A stretch of 50,039 nucleotides of DNA from Paludibacteraceae bacterium (GTDB lineage Bacteria > Bacteroidota > Bacteroidia > Bacteroidales > Paludibacteraceae), in the NCBI GenBank assembly GCA_017384225.1, contig JAFNUD010000025.1, positions 1 to 50,039 of the forward strand, in the 5' to 3' direction. The notes beneath the pieces were generated by a model. The model was not told where the DNA came from. It ran no database searches and worked only from the letters and a program-made list of their open reading frames with translations. Positions within the stretch are counted from its first letter, which is position 1; each line of letters begins with the position of its first letter. This document shows positions 9,530 through 17,283 of the stretch, in pieces. A program made the position numbers and the translations under genes.

Positions 9530-10388
9530 GCATACATATATATTCATTGTTATTCTTGCCATCTGCTTGCTAAGTGCTTGTGAAAAAGAAACATTAGACC
9601 ATAGTAAATTAGTGGTAGAAGGCTGGATTGACGCAGGAAAACATCCCATTGTGATGCTACACACTAGTTATTCTTTAGACTTTGCAAACGATCCCAAAGA
9701 CACTACGCTGATTGATGTCTTAGCAGATCATTTAGCCCTATTCGGAAAAGTGGTACTCTTTGACGGAAAAGATTCTGTAATTCTAACAGGAAGAATGGAC
9801 ACGAACTACCTTCCACCTTGCATATACACCACCACTAAAATTCGAGGTGAAATAGGAAAAACATACACACTACACGCTTACTACAAAGATGATGTCGCTA
9901 CATCTACCACAGAAATACCTACCATCGCCACGTTTGATTCTATCCGTACGACACAATACAATGCTAAAATGAATGTCATCGGATATGCTAATCATCTTGA
10001 AATAGGTGAGCCCTACATTCTCATGGCAAAAACTACTCAACAAAAGCAATATAAAATTTGTCCTATGGGGGCTTTTCGTGCCACACATAGCCAAATGCCC
10101 ATAACCATCAACAACCCTATAGATTTTACAGGAAAAGGAGTTTTACTACAAACCCTATTCCCTAAAACTGATAGCGTAGGTATAGTCATCAAATTTGCCA
10201 AAGTCGGAGAAGCCGAATTCCAGATGTGGGATAGCTATATCGCTCAAAACATGACACAAGGTATTTTCTTCATGGAAACACATAGCAACATCATTAGCAA
10301 TATCAAAAACGGAAATGGTTATTGGTGTGGCATGGGGGCATCAGAATATACTATTTATTTGAATAAGGATAGTCTGTATATCTACTAA
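9516..10388 (+). CDS. DUF4249-type outer-membrane lipoprotein
   Basis: A lipoprotein signal (ILAICLLSAC, cysteine at about residue 22) is followed by the DUF4249-type opening LVVEGWIDAGKHPIVMLHTSYSL and a beta-rich body. DUF4249 proteins are typically encoded directly after a TonB-dependent receptor, as here, where the start codon lies inside the receptor gene (14-nt overlap). The likely role is as a surface partner of the receptor; this is inferred from context. The operon ends at the hairpin just downstream. Confidence 0.82.
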   Translation: MAHFKHTYIFIVILAICLLSACEKETLDHSKLVVEGWIDAGKHPIVMLHTSYSLDFANDPKDTTLIDVLADHLALFGKVVLFDGKDSVILTGRMDTNYLPPCIYTTTKIRGEIGKTYTLHAYYKDDVATSTTEIPTIATFDSIRTTQYNAKMNVIGYANHLEIGEPYILMAKTTQQKQYKICPMGAFRATHSQMPITINNPIDFTGKGVLLQTLFPKTDSVGIVIKFAKVGEAEFQMWDSYIAQNMTQGIFFMETHSNIISNIKNGNGYWCGMGASEYTIYLNKDSLYIY

Positions 10389-10404
10389 TTATTATTGAGT
10401 AGAA

Positions 10405-10434
10405 ACAAAAAAGTGCATTTTTTGCACTTTTTTT
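10405..10434 (+). terminator. Rho-independent terminator after DUF4249 gene
   Basis: AAAAAAGTGCA, a short T loop and TGCACTTTTTTT form a hairpin with a T tract, 17 nt after the stop codon. Confidence 0.8.
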
Positions 10435-10526
10435 GTTATTTACAATAGCTTATGACAGGTTTTAGCAGTTTAGTGTTGTACCTTTGCCAGCGATTTCGAA
10501 AATATCATGTAATAATGAACCCTAAA

Positions 10527-10558
10527 TTTGCGTATATGCAAAAAATATCGTAACTTTG
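10527..10558 (+). promoter_or_regulatory. recA promoter
   Basis: TTTG ends at 10530 and TAACTTTG lies at 10551-10558 (20-nt spacer). The -33 box is the left arm of TTTGCGTATATGCAAA, a near-palindrome that recurs upstream of other genes here. I saw no E. coli-type LexA box. Confidence 0.75.
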
Positions 10559-10604
10559 CACGCAAAACGAAATATAGAATAATAACCTATAAAATCAGAT
10601 AAAT

Positions 10605-11612
10605 ATGGCAGACGAAAAGAAAATTCCTTCAGCGGAAAAACTAAAAGCCTTACAATTGGCAATGGCGAAGATTGATAAAGAGTTTGGCAAAGGAGCCATC
10701 ATGAAGCTCGGTGATGATAAGATAGAGGATGTACCAGTCATACCATCAGGTTCAGTGGGTCTTAATTTAGCATTGGGTGTCGGAGGTTATCCACGTGGAC
10801 GTGTGATTGAAATCTATGGTCCTGAATCCTCTGGTAAGACCACATTGGCTATTCACGCGATGGCAGAAGTACAAAAGCAAGGTGGTATAGCTGCTATCAT
10901 TGATGCAGAGCATGCTTTTGATCGTTTTTATGCAGAGAAGTTAGGTGTAGATACCAACGAACTTCTTATTGCTCAACCTGATTGTGGTGAGCAGGCGCTT
11001 GACATAGCAGATGAACTCATTCGTAGTGCGGCAGTGGATCTCGTGGTGATTGACTCTGTGGCAGCATTAACTCCTAAAGCTGAAATAGAAGGCGATATGG
11101 GCGATAATCGTGTAGGTCTGCAAGCACGATTGATGTCGCAAGCACTCCGAAAACTGACCGCTACTATCAATAAGACACAGACTACATGTATCTTCATCAA
11201 CCAGTTGCGTGAGAAGATTGGCGTGATGTTTGGTAATCCAGAAACTACTACTGGTGGTAATGCCCTCAAGTTCTATGCTTCAGTACGATTGGATATCCGC
11301 AAGGCAAGCGCTATCAAGGATGGCGACGAGATCATCGGCAACCAAGTACGCGTGAAGGTCATCAAGAATAAGGTAGCACCTCCATTCAAGAAAGCGGAGT
11401 TTGACTTGATGTTCAACGAGGGTATCTCACGTGTTGGCGAACTGATTGATATGGGTGTAGAGCAAGGTATATTGACTAAGTCTGGTTCATGGTATAGCTA
11501 CGAAGGTACCAAACTGGCACAAGGTCGCGATGCAGCGAAAAATATCCTCCGCGACAACCCAGATCTCGCCGACGAGATCGAAAGCAAAGTAATGGAAGCA
11601 CTTAAGAAGTAA
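10605..11612 (+). CDS. recA: Recombinase RecA
   Basis: The 335-residue protein is a full-length RecA: N-terminal helix with [12 protein letters not shown], Walker [10 protein letters not shown] (residues 72-80), the catalytic Glu of DAEHAFD, Walker B ([10 protein letters not shown]), loop L1/L2 region ([30 protein letters not shown]) and a short C-terminal domain typical of Bacteroidota. It performs strand exchange in recombinational repair and activates SOS co-proteolysis in species that have it. It has its own promoter, is apparently monocistronic, and is followed by a repeat-rich spacer. Confidence 0.98.
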   Translation: MADEKKIPSAEKLKALQLAMAKIDKEFGKGAIMKLGDDKIEDVPVIPSGSVGLNLALGVGGYPRGRVIEIYGPESSGKTTLAIHAMAEVQKQGGIAAIIDAEHAFDRFYAEKLGVDTNELLIAQPDCGEQALDIADELIRSAAVDLVVIDSVAALTPKAEIEGDMGDNRVGLQARLMSQALRKLTATINKTQTTCIFINQLREKIGVMFGNPETTTGGNALKFYASVRLDIRKASAIKDGDEIIGNQVRVKVIKNKVAPPFKKAEFDLMFNEGISRVGELIDMGVEQGILTKSGSWYSYEGTKLAQGRDAAKNILRDNPDLADEIESKVMEALKK

Positions 11613-11648
11613 ACGTTACCTGCCCTTCAGGCGTTATCTTTGTTGTAT

Positions 11649-11733
11649 GTGCATTAGCACGTTTCATGTAAACGTTAACACCTAAAAACGCGAAGCATGT
11701 AACATAACAACGCGAAGCAAATAACGGAACGAA
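11649..11733. repeat. Repeat-rich spacer between recA and the flavoprotein gene
   Basis: The stretch contains the palindrome GTGC-ATTA-GCAC (11649-11660), two copies of ACGCGAAGCA (11688-11697 and 11710-11719), and a third degenerate copy running into the start codon of the next gene (CGGAACGAAGTGAAGCA). It resembles other border repeats in the window. Confidence 0.55.
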
Positions 11734-13323
11734 GTGAAGCAACAAACACTAATATTATCCCCAGAGAAAGCTCACGACATGGAACAAAAGTTTCGTGTCG
11801 TGAAGCGTTCTGTGGATGCCCGCCAGAAGCAGCTCAAGGTTCACCTTACTGTACTTACCGATGAGCATGGTGCACCGCTTCCCAAGGAAGCACCAATCCC
11901 GCTCTACGAGCAACCCTGTTTTCAAGATGTGCACAACGCCGAGCATAGCGTGGCTATTATTGGTGCAGGTCCTGCGGGCTTGTTCGCTGCCCTGACGCTC
12001 ATCGAACACGGCATCCGTCCTATCATCTACGAGCGCGGCAAAGAGGTCGCTGAGCGCAAGAAGGATATCGCCATACTCAACCGCAACCAAGGACTCAACG
12101 CGGATTCTAACTACTGCTTTGGCGAAGGTGGAGCTGGCACATTCTCCGATGGAAAACTCTTCTCGCGCAGCAAGAAACGCGGCAATATGCAGCGCGTGAT
12201 GGAGCTCTTCCACCATTTCGGTGGCGACGACCGCTTGCTCTACGAAGCCCATGCCCATATCGGTAGCGACAAACTGCCCACCATCATCCGCCGCATGCGC
12301 GAGTGCATCCTCGAACACGGTGGCGAGATACATTTCTCTACTTGCGTGGATGAATCTCTCTTCCGCAATCTCATCGCCAATAGCCAATATCCAATAGGCG
12401 GAACGCCGTCCAATAGCCCTTTAGGGCGTCCACTCCTTGGTGTCATCCTCGCCATCGGTCACTCCGCCCACGATACCTACCACATGCTTCATGCCAACGG
12501 TGTTGCCTTGGCTACCAAAGGTTTCGCGATGGGCGTGCGCGCGGAGCACCCACAGGCACTAATCAACAAACTCATGTACCACGACCCATCGCCCGAACTC
12601 ATTCGTTTGGTGGGCAATGCTTCGTATTCGTTGGTGACGCAGGTGCAAGGGCGCGGTGTGTATTCCTTCTGCATGTGCCCAGGTGGACATATCGTTCCAG
12701 CGGGCAGTGCATTGAATAGTTGCGTGGTCAATGGCATGTCTGCCAGCCATCGTAATTCTCCATTTGCCAATTCGGGTATGGTAGTCGAGATCCGTCCCGA
12801 GGATTTGAACAACATTGGAACTTTGAAACAAGCGCCAACGGCGCATGAAACTTTTAATTCTAATCCTCTCGCAGGATTAGAATTCCAGCAGCACCTCGAA
12901 CGCCTCGCGTTCGAACATGGCGGAGAACCATCATTGGCTCCCGCTCAACGATTGAAAGACTTTGTTGAAGGAAGACAGAGCCAAACGCTACCTTCGTGCA
13001 GTTATTTGCCAGGTATGGTGTCTAGCCGTCTTGACCAGTGGTTACCCGAACATATCGGCAAACGCTTGCAACAGGGCTTCCGCGATTTCGACCGCAAGTA
13101 CCGTGGTTTCTTGACCAACGAGGCGGTTATCCTTGGCGTAGAGAGCCGTAGCAGTAGTGCAGTGCGTTTGCCCCGTGATCCTGAAACACTGCAATCTATC
13201 TCCACGCCCCACCTCTATCCTTGTGGCGAAGGTGCAGGCTATGCAGGTGGCATCACTTCCTCTGCCTTGGACGGCATCAATGTCGCCCTCAAAATCGCCG
13301 AGCAACTCCCCTCTACACACTGA
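11734..13323 (+). CDS. FAD-dependent dehydrogenase-like flavoprotein (COG2509)
   Basis: An N-terminal segment ending in VVKRSVDARQKQLKVHL precedes the FAD-binding GAGPAGLFAAL (about residues 76-86). NYCFGEGGAGTFSDGKL, AIGHSAHDTYHML and the C-terminal PCGEGAGYAGGITSSALDG are hallmark segments of the COG2509 'NAD(FAD)-utilizing dehydrogenase' family. The physiological substrate is unknown. The GTG start at 11734 keeps the family's LSPE opening but lies in a repeat tract; ATG 11779 is the alternative. Two internal stretches (about 12375-12432 and 12820-12884) contain palindromes and words like those in intergenic regions and replace or lengthen loops of the family. Confidence 0.85.
   Translation: MKQQTLILSPEKAHDMEQKFRVVKRSVDARQKQLKVHLTVLTDEHGAPLPKEAPIPLYEQPCFQDVHNAEHSVAIIGAGPAGLFAALTLIEHGIRPIIYERGKEVAERKKDIAILNRNQGLNADSNYCFGEGGAGTFSDGKLFSRSKKRGNMQRVMELFHHFGGDDRLLYEAHAHIGSDKLPTIIRRMRECILEHGGEIHFSTCVDESLFRNLIANSQYPIGGTPSNSPLGRPLLGVILAIGHSAHDTYHMLHANGVALATKGFAMGVRAEHPQALINKLMYHDPSPELIRLVGNASYSLVTQVQGRGVYSFCMCPGGHIVPAGSALNSCVVNGMSASHRNSPFANSGMVVEIRPEDLNNIGTLKQAPTAHETFNSNPLAGLEFQQHLERLAFEHGGEPSLAPAQRLKDFVEGRQSQTLPSCSYLPGMVSSRLDQWLPEHIGKRLQQGFRDFDRKYRGFLTNEAVILGVESRSSSAVRLPRDPETLQSISTPHLYPCGEGAGYAGGITSSALDGINVALKIAEQLPSTH
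12375..12432. repeat. In-frame repeat tract in the COG2509 gene (first)
   Basis: Several CCAATAG/CCAATAT words are followed by two palindromes, GGCG-GAA-CGCC (12397-12407) and GCCCTTTAGGGC (12416-12427). The word CAATAGCCAAT recurs inside wbqC at 44829-44858. The reading frame is kept. Confidence 0.55.
12832..12884. repeat. In-frame palindromes in the COG2509 gene (second)
   Basis: GCGCC-AAC-GGCGC lies at 12832-12844. A perfect hairpin follows, with a 12-nt stem AATTCTAATCCT at 12856-12867, loop CTCGC and its complement at 12873-12884. Both lie inside the coding frame. The right part encodes NPLAGLEFQ, which looks native to the family, so only the left part may be acquired. Confidence 0.55.
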
Positions 13324-13379
13324 CTAAACCTGAAAAAGGTTGACTCATCTATTTCTCAACAAGAACCACCCTATCACCC

Positions 13380-13406
13380 TTAAAACTTTTAAAACTCCTA
13401 AAACTT
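13380..13406. repeat. 9-nt tandem repeat, three units
   Basis: TTAAAACTT, TTAAAACTC and CTAAAACTT stand head to tail between the flavoprotein gene and the ncRNA promoter. They resemble the TAAACTYY words at 34012-34043 and 34771-34786. Confidence 0.6.
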
Positions 13407-13420
13407 TTTCTACTCAAAAT

Positions 13421-13451
13421 TTGCACATCCGCAAATTTTGTAGTACCTTTG
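13421..13451 (+). promoter_or_regulatory. Promoter of the structured RNA
   Basis: The TTG element ends at 13423 and TACCTTTG lies at 13444-13451 with a 20-nt spacer. The -33 box is the left arm of TTTGC-ACATCC-GCAAA. Confidence 0.75.
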
Positions 13452-13457
13452 CAGCGC

Positions 13458-13737
13458 GAAGTTGAGCGATTGACTTTGCAGACATATTATAAAAAGCGTT
13501 TATTAGCGCTTGTTTTGGTGTAACGAAATCTGGTAAATTTCACAATCGCCCAAAACAAGAAGGCAGTAAACGCCCTTTGGGATATGGATTATCCCGCCGC
13601 AGAGCGTCCATACGTGGACTGCTCTGTTTGGTGGCTGTTCATATTCGGCGTGGGCGTTGCTTGCTTATTCTTGCGAAAGGGTTTACCAGAGCCTCGTTAC
13701 AGAGAATAAGCAAAGGTAAGGTTCCACGCTTTTTTGT
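13458..13737 (+). ncRNA. Structured noncoding RNA, possibly Bacteroidales 6S RNA
   Basis: No convincing ORF fits this 280-nt stretch, which has its own promoter and a long set of strong helices: 13496-13502 with 13567-13573 (7 bp), 13509-13518 with 13550-13559 (10 bp), 13579-13584 with 13590-13595, 13600-13610 with 13615-13626 (11 bp, TACG loop, one bulged T), 13661-13671 with 13703-13713 (11 bp), and a closing GCGTGG (13648-13653) with CCACGC (13724-13729) followed by six T residues. It is not RNase P RNA or tmRNA by sequence motifs. The combination of promoter, layered stems and terminator fits the 6S-like RNA of Bacteroidales (Rfam Bacteroidales-1), but that identity is from memory of its general look and is unverified. 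Confidence 0.6.
13724..13737 (+). terminator. 3' end of the structured RNA
   Basis: CCACGC pairs with GCGTGG at 13648-13653 and runs into TTTTTT. A second small hairpin (GGGG...CCCC, 13750-13772) lies between this point and the next start codon. Confidence 0.5.
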
Positions 13738-13791
13738 GTTTATACCAACGGGGCGTTTGGAGCCAACTCCCCACAAAAAACATGCACGTTT

Positions 13792-14538
13792 ATGAAAAAG
13801 TTATTCATTTCAGTAGCATTCCTTTTTGCTACACTATTATCTCACGCTCAAATCACATTGGAACACACACTAACCGATTTGCAGGACGGCATAAGTTTAT
13901 ATAATTTTGGAAGTAATGTTGAGGTATTCCCAATAGTTGAACCATTTTATCCTATTGTTATAGGAGAGGACTATCTAATTTTAACAGAGTTAGCAAATGA
14001 TGGTAATGCAGAATGTGATCCGACTGTTTTTACCAATGTGTATAATTTAAACGATTATTTGTTAGAGTTTTCTGTAAATGTAGAACAGACATTTGGACGA
14101 AACACATATGATGGGCCATATCTCATTGCACAAAATGTTTTCACTACAGATTCTAAGTTTATTTATATTTGTAGAACAGTAACCGAAGTTGGTTACTATG
14201 GAGACCCAAGAAAAGGAGAAATTAAGGTCATTTCTCAAGATGGCAATATTCTAGCATCTATGCCTTACACTTGTAACATTAAAGAACATGGTAGTAACCA
14301 ATCATTTTGCTATTTAGTAAAAGTTGGTGGACGATATAAATTAGTCGTAGAGAATAATCAAGATGATGATGGCAGATATGATTATGATATTTATGCTCTC
14401 CCAGGTAATGGCGAAGCTACAGCGATTAACGAAGTTCATGCTCCTCGTCGCAATGCCCGTAAGTATATCCACGATGCTCAAGTGTTAATAGAGAACGAAA
14501 AGAACATTTATACCATCCAAGGTCAAGAAATAAAATAA
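13792..14538 (+). CDS. Small secreted protein with Bacteroidales C-terminal tail
   Basis: A signal peptide (MKKLFISVAFLFATLLSHAQ) is followed by about 190 residues of beta-type sequence and a C-terminal module (ARKYIHDAQVLIENEKNIYTIQGQEIK) like those ending many Bacteroidales secreted proteins, including the first protein of this window. No enzymatic motif is seen and I cannot assign a function. The sequence is AT-richer than its neighbours. No separate promoter was found; transcription may read through from the upstream RNA gene. Confidence 0.7.
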   Translation: MKKLFISVAFLFATLLSHAQITLEHTLTDLQDGISLYNFGSNVEVFPIVEPFYPIVIGEDYLILTELANDGNAECDPTVFTNVYNLNDYLLEFSVNVEQTFGRNTYDGPYLIAQNVFTTDSKFIYICRTVTEVGYYGDPRKGEIKVISQDGNILASMPYTCNIKEHGSNQSFCYLVKVGGRYKLVVENNQDDDGRYDYDIYALPGNGEATAINEVHAPRRNARKYIHDAQVLIENEKNIYTIQGQEIK

Positions 14539-14590
14539 TGCTATAAATAAGTATTCTCAATTTATTTCAATACAGGTAACTGAATCACAT

Positions 14591-14629
14591 TCACCCCGCC
14601 ACTCTCATTTGGTAGCGGGGTGAGTTTTT
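14591..14629 (+). terminator. Terminator after secreted-protein gene
   Basis: CACCCCGC and GCGGGGTG form an 8-bp GC-rich stem followed by GAGTTTTTA. Confidence 0.75.
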
Positions 14630-14731
14630 ATATGTCGTTATTCTTCTCGCTCGTATCAATGCTCGTATTCAATCGCTCCTTCGGCAAAGGTTCGGTATCC
14701 CTTTGAAAACAAAAAATTTACCAGTGAAAAC

Positions 14732-14778
14732 AAAAAAGCCATTGATAAGTTTCTGATAAGATATAGATAGGCTTTTTT
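14732..14778. terminator. Possible second terminator
   Basis: AAAAAAGCC at 14732-14740 is complementary to GGCTTTTTT at 14770-14778, with a long AT-rich loop. It could act on either strand. Confidence 0.4.
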
Positions 14779-14931
14779 GTTCTATGCTCGTGTTTCATCC
14801 TCAGAGTGGGAACTCTTCGGACACATCGCTCGGAGTGCGTTCCGTCGCACTCCTTCAGGTCGCGAAGTGGTCGCCAAGCCCACGGGTAACTTGTGGGCAA
14901 GTAGATTTTCATCCAATCGCCACCCGTGAAC

Positions 14932-14953
14932 ATCAGAGTGGTAAACGAGTGGT
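14932..14953. repeat. 22-nt repeat shared with 33680-33701
   Basis: ATCAGAGTGGTA followed by AACGAGTGGT. The other copy differs at two positions (GT instead of AA). GAGTGGT occurs twice in each copy. Confidence 0.65.
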
Positions 14954-15023
14954 AAGCGAAGATACCGTCAACCGAATTTAGCCTGCAAAAAGTCATCGGA
15001 AATTGTAGTCGCAAACAAAAAGA

Positions 15024-15055
15024 TTTGCATAACTCAAAATAAATCACTATCTTTG
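15024..15055 (+). promoter_or_regulatory. Promoter of the tcdA-like gene
   Basis: TTTG at 15024-15027, a 20-nt spacer, and TATCTTTG at 15048-15055, 20 nt before the ATG. Confidence 0.7.
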
Positions 15056-15075
15056 CAGCGAATTACTAACACACT

Positions 15076-15780
15076 ATGTTTACACGAACGATACAACTCA
15101 TAGGCGAAGAGGGTTTTGCGGCGTTGCAACGCGCGCGCGTAATATTATTTGGTGTAGGTGGCGTGGGCGGTTGGTGCGCAGAGACACTCCTCCGCACTGG
15201 CATTGGACACCTGACCCTTGTAGATTTCGACAAAGTGGACACCACCAATCTCAATCGTCAAGTGGTGGCTACCCACAATAATATCGGACAAAGCAAAGTC
15301 CTTGAGATGCAAAAGCGACTGCTGAGTATCGCTCCTGAAGCAGATGTTCAGGCAATTGACTGCCAATACAACAGCGACACAGCTGGCACTTTCGACCTCT
15401 CGCAATACGACATCGTGATTGATGCCATTGACATGGTAGATTGCAAAGCGCTCTTGCTATATAATGCTACCCAAGCAGGTTGCCGCGTGTATTCGAGTAT
15501 GGGAGCAGGTCGCAAAACCGACCCACAGAAAATTCGCACCGCGGAGTTTTGGAAAGTGCAAGGTTGCCCTCTCGCGCGTGCCTTACGCACGAAAATGAAA
15601 AAGGCAGGACTAAAGCCTGCCTCTAAGATTCAATGTGTCTATTCCGAGGAGATTAGTGGCGAAAAAGGCACCCTTGCGCCTGTGGTCGGCGTCTTCGGCA
15701 TGACCCTCGCCAGCATGGTGATTAATCATGTAGCAGTTTCTCCAAGCAGACCTGCAATGCCTCTGTCCAATGAGGGATAG
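15076..15780 (+). CDS. tcdA: tRNA threonylcarbamoyladenosine dehydratase (TcdA/ThiF-family)
   Basis: The protein has a ThiF-type Rossmann fold with GVGGVGG (residues 26-32), the ATP-site segment LVDFDKVDTTNLNRQ and the DAIDMVDCKALL stretch characteristic of the TcdA/CsdL branch. The reaction is ATP-dependent cyclisation of t6A to ct6A at tRNA position 37. The C-terminal 20 or so residues are encoded over the end of the convergent rfbD gene (59-nt overlap), so the reading frame appears to have run past its usual stop. A 7-bp inverted repeat lies inside the gene at 15602-15622. Confidence 0.88.
   Translation: MFTRTIQLIGEEGFAALQRARVILFGVGGVGGWCAETLLRTGIGHLTLVDFDKVDTTNLNRQVVATHNNIGQSKVLEMQKRLLSIAPEADVQAIDCQYNSDTAGTFDLSQYDIVIDAIDMVDCKALLLYNATQAGCRVYSSMGAGRKTDPQKIRTAEFWKVQGCPLARALRTKMKKAGLKPASKIQCVYSEEISGEKGTLAPVVGVFGMTLASMVINHVAVSPSRPAMPLSNEG
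15602..15622. repeat. Intragenic palindrome in tcdA
   Basis: AGGCAGG, loop ACTAAAG, CCTGCCT. It is in frame and encodes part of a KAGLKPAS stretch in a variable region of the protein. Confidence 0.5.
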
Positions 15781-16600
15781 CGATACCGAATGTTTGTTTG
15801 ATCTTCGACTTATTCAGCACGCTATAGTGTGGGCGTGGCGTTTGGTATTGATACTCGCTGCTGAGGATAGGACGCAGATGGCAAGATGCGATCTTGTCCG
15901 CTGCCTCCCTGTCTAACAAAGATTGTGCGCGGGCGAAGATTTCGTGCGTGAAATCGTACCAAGAACAAACACCCTCGTTCGTGAAGTGATATACACCTGC
16001 ATGCCACTCGGGCGATTCAATGGCTGCAAAAATTGCCACAGCCAAGTCGGCAGCGTAGGTGGGCGAACCTATCTGATCAAAAACTACACCCAGTGCCTCG
16101 CGCTCCTTCCCCAAACACAACATTGTTTTCACAAAATTATTACCAAAAGTGGAATACAACCACGCGGTGCGAATGATGACTGCTTCGGGGCAAATCGCTT
16201 GTAGCAACTCCTCACCTGCCAGTTTCGTGCGACCATAGGCTGTGCGGGGGGCTACACTATCCGTTTCTGTATAAGGAATAAAACCTTCGCCCGAGAATAC
16301 ATAATCGGTACTAATATGAATAACCTTTGCTCCTGAACGGCCCAAATTCTCTGCAGCCGTTGCGTTAATGGCATATGCTAACTCTTCATCACTCTCTGCC
16401 TTATCCACATTGGTATATGCAGCGCAATTGACAATAATATCAATGGCGTTTTCGGTCACAAAATGTTGGACAGCTTCGCGTGAGGTGATATCCAATTCAG
16501 CAACATCGGTAAAGAAATATGTATGTTGCGCATGTTGCGCCGAGAGAATGCGCATCTCGTTGCCTAACTGCCCATTGGCGCCTGTGATGAGAATATTCAT
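15722..16600 (-). CDS. rfbD: dTDP-4-dehydrorhamnose reductase
   Basis: This 292-residue extended short-chain dehydrogenase has the N-terminal NAD(P)-binding TGANGQLG (residues 6-13), STDYVFSG, and the catalytic Tyr122-x3-Lys126 pair (AYGRTK). It catalyses the last step of dTDP-L-rhamnose synthesis, supplying rhamnose for surface polysaccharide. It follows rfbC on the same strand after a 47-nt repeat-bearing spacer, so the two probably form one transcript from the promoter before rfbC. rfbA and rfbB are not in the window. Its 3' end overlaps convergent tcdA by 59 nt. Confidence 0.95.
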   Translation of the reverse strand: MNILITGANGQLGNEMRILSAQHAQHTYFFTDVAELDITSREAVQHFVTENAIDIIVNCAAYTNVDKAESDEELAYAINATAAENLGRSGAKVIHISTDYVFSGEGFIPYTETDSVAPRTAYGRTKLAGEELLQAICPEAVIIRTAWLYSTFGNNFVKTMLCLGKEREALGVVFDQIGSPTYAADLAVAIFAAIESPEWHAGVYHFTNEGVCSWYDFTHEIFARAQSLLDREAADKIASCHLRPILSSEYQYQTPRPHYSVLNKSKIKQTFGIAIPHWTEALQVCLEKLLHD

Positions 16601-16619
16601 GCTGTTTAGTGTTTAGAGG

Positions 16620-16650
16620 ACGGCGCAAAGCGCCTACTGTTTAGCGTTTA
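16620..16650. repeat. Border repeat, copy A (rfbC/rfbD spacer)
   Basis: A palindrome GGCGC-AAA-GCGCC is followed by CTACTGTTTAGCGTTTA. It is similar over its full length to 39125-39155, allowing one indel. TTTAGTGTTTAG words flank it on the other side. The stop codon of rfbC lies inside it. Confidence 0.75.
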
Positions 16651-17196
16651 AAAAGGGTTATCCAATTCTGAAAGTAATGGATGATTTTTGTCTTTCTCGC
16701 TGAGAATCATCTGTTCAGCTGGGATTTGCCAATCAATATTCAGTGCAGGGTCGGTAAGCAGAATACCACCATCTGCTTCTGGGTGATATAGATTGTCACA
16801 CTTGTAGGTAAACACCGCGCGCTCGCTCAATACCGAAAAACCATGTGCAAAACCGCGTGGGATATAGAACTGGCGATGACTCTCTGCATCCAATTCTACA
16901 GCAAAATGCTGACCATAAGTAGGACTATCTTTGCGCAAGTCCACAGCCACGTCCAACACACGACCTTCAGCACAACTGACTAATTTTGCTTGTGTATAAG
17001 GCGGACGCTGAAAGTGCAAACCACGTACTACACCATATGTAGAACAAGATTTATTATCTTGCACAAAAGTAGCATCTACGCCTACTTCTCGATAACGTTC
17101 TTCATTGTATGTTTCTACAAAATAGCCACGTGCATCACGAAAAACCTTAGGCTCAATCACCAAAAGACCTTCTATCGGAGTTTTAAATACTTGCAT
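16648..17196 (-). CDS. rfbC: dTDP-4-dehydrorhamnose 3,5-epimerase
   Basis: The 182-residue protein matches the RmlC cupin family: FRDARGYFVETYN at the N-terminus, GVVRGLHFQ with the catalytic His61, Lys71, YIPRGFAHGF and the catalytic Tyr131. It epimerises dTDP-4-keto-6-deoxyglucose at C3 and C5, the step before rfbD, which lies just downstream. The family length is about 180 residues, so it is complete. A promoter of the usual Bacteroidota form precedes it. Confidence 0.96.
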   Translation of the reverse strand: MQVFKTPIEGLLVIEPKVFRDARGYFVETYNEERYREVGVDATFVQDNKSCSTYGVVRGLHFQRPPYTQAKLVSCAEGRVLDVAVDLRKDSPTYGQHFAVELDAESHRQFYIPRGFAHGFSVLSERAVFTYKCDNLYHPEADGGILLTDPALNIDWQIPAEQMILSEKDKNHPLLSELDNPF

Positions 17197-17217
17197 AATC
17201 TATCACAAATTTTGCTG

Positions 17218-17249
17218 CAAAGTTACAAAAAAAATCTCATTCTTGCAAA
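17218..17249 (-). promoter_or_regulatory. rfbC promoter
   Basis: On the minus strand, TTTTG, a 20-nt spacer and TAACTTTG (17218-17225), 21 nt before the rfbC start. Confidence 0.7.
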
Positions 17250-17283
17250 AAAAACACGTTTTTGTACCATTTTTAGTTTCCAA

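Larger units (their letters stand above)
14539..15075. other. Gene-free spacer with terminators and repeats
   Basis: This 537-nt stretch holds two terminator-like hairpins (14591-14629, 14732-14778), a tandem GCTCGTAT word near 14650-14672, two palindromes with arms GGAGTGCG/CGCACTCC (about 14834) and GCCCAC/GTGGGC (about 14878), a repeat shared with 33680-33701, and the promoter of the next gene. Short ORFs present look non-coding. Confidence 0.6.

Noticed and set aside
10405-10560. SOS/LexA operator upstream of recA
   Set aside because: Only the common TTTGCGTATATGCAAA element is present, which also precedes the tRNA in near-identical form, so it is better explained as part of the promoter type.
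11755-12387. 210-codon minus-strand frame opposite the COG2509 gene
   Set aside because: Shadow of the real gene; no promoter and no recognisable motif.
13577-13795. 72-codon frame inside the structured RNA region
   Set aside because: It has an atypical Arg-rich composition, crosses strong helices and the T tract, and overlaps the start of the next gene.
14784-14981. 65-codon frame in the spacer before tcdA
   Set aside because: It lies in a region of inverted repeats with no start signal or coding-like composition.
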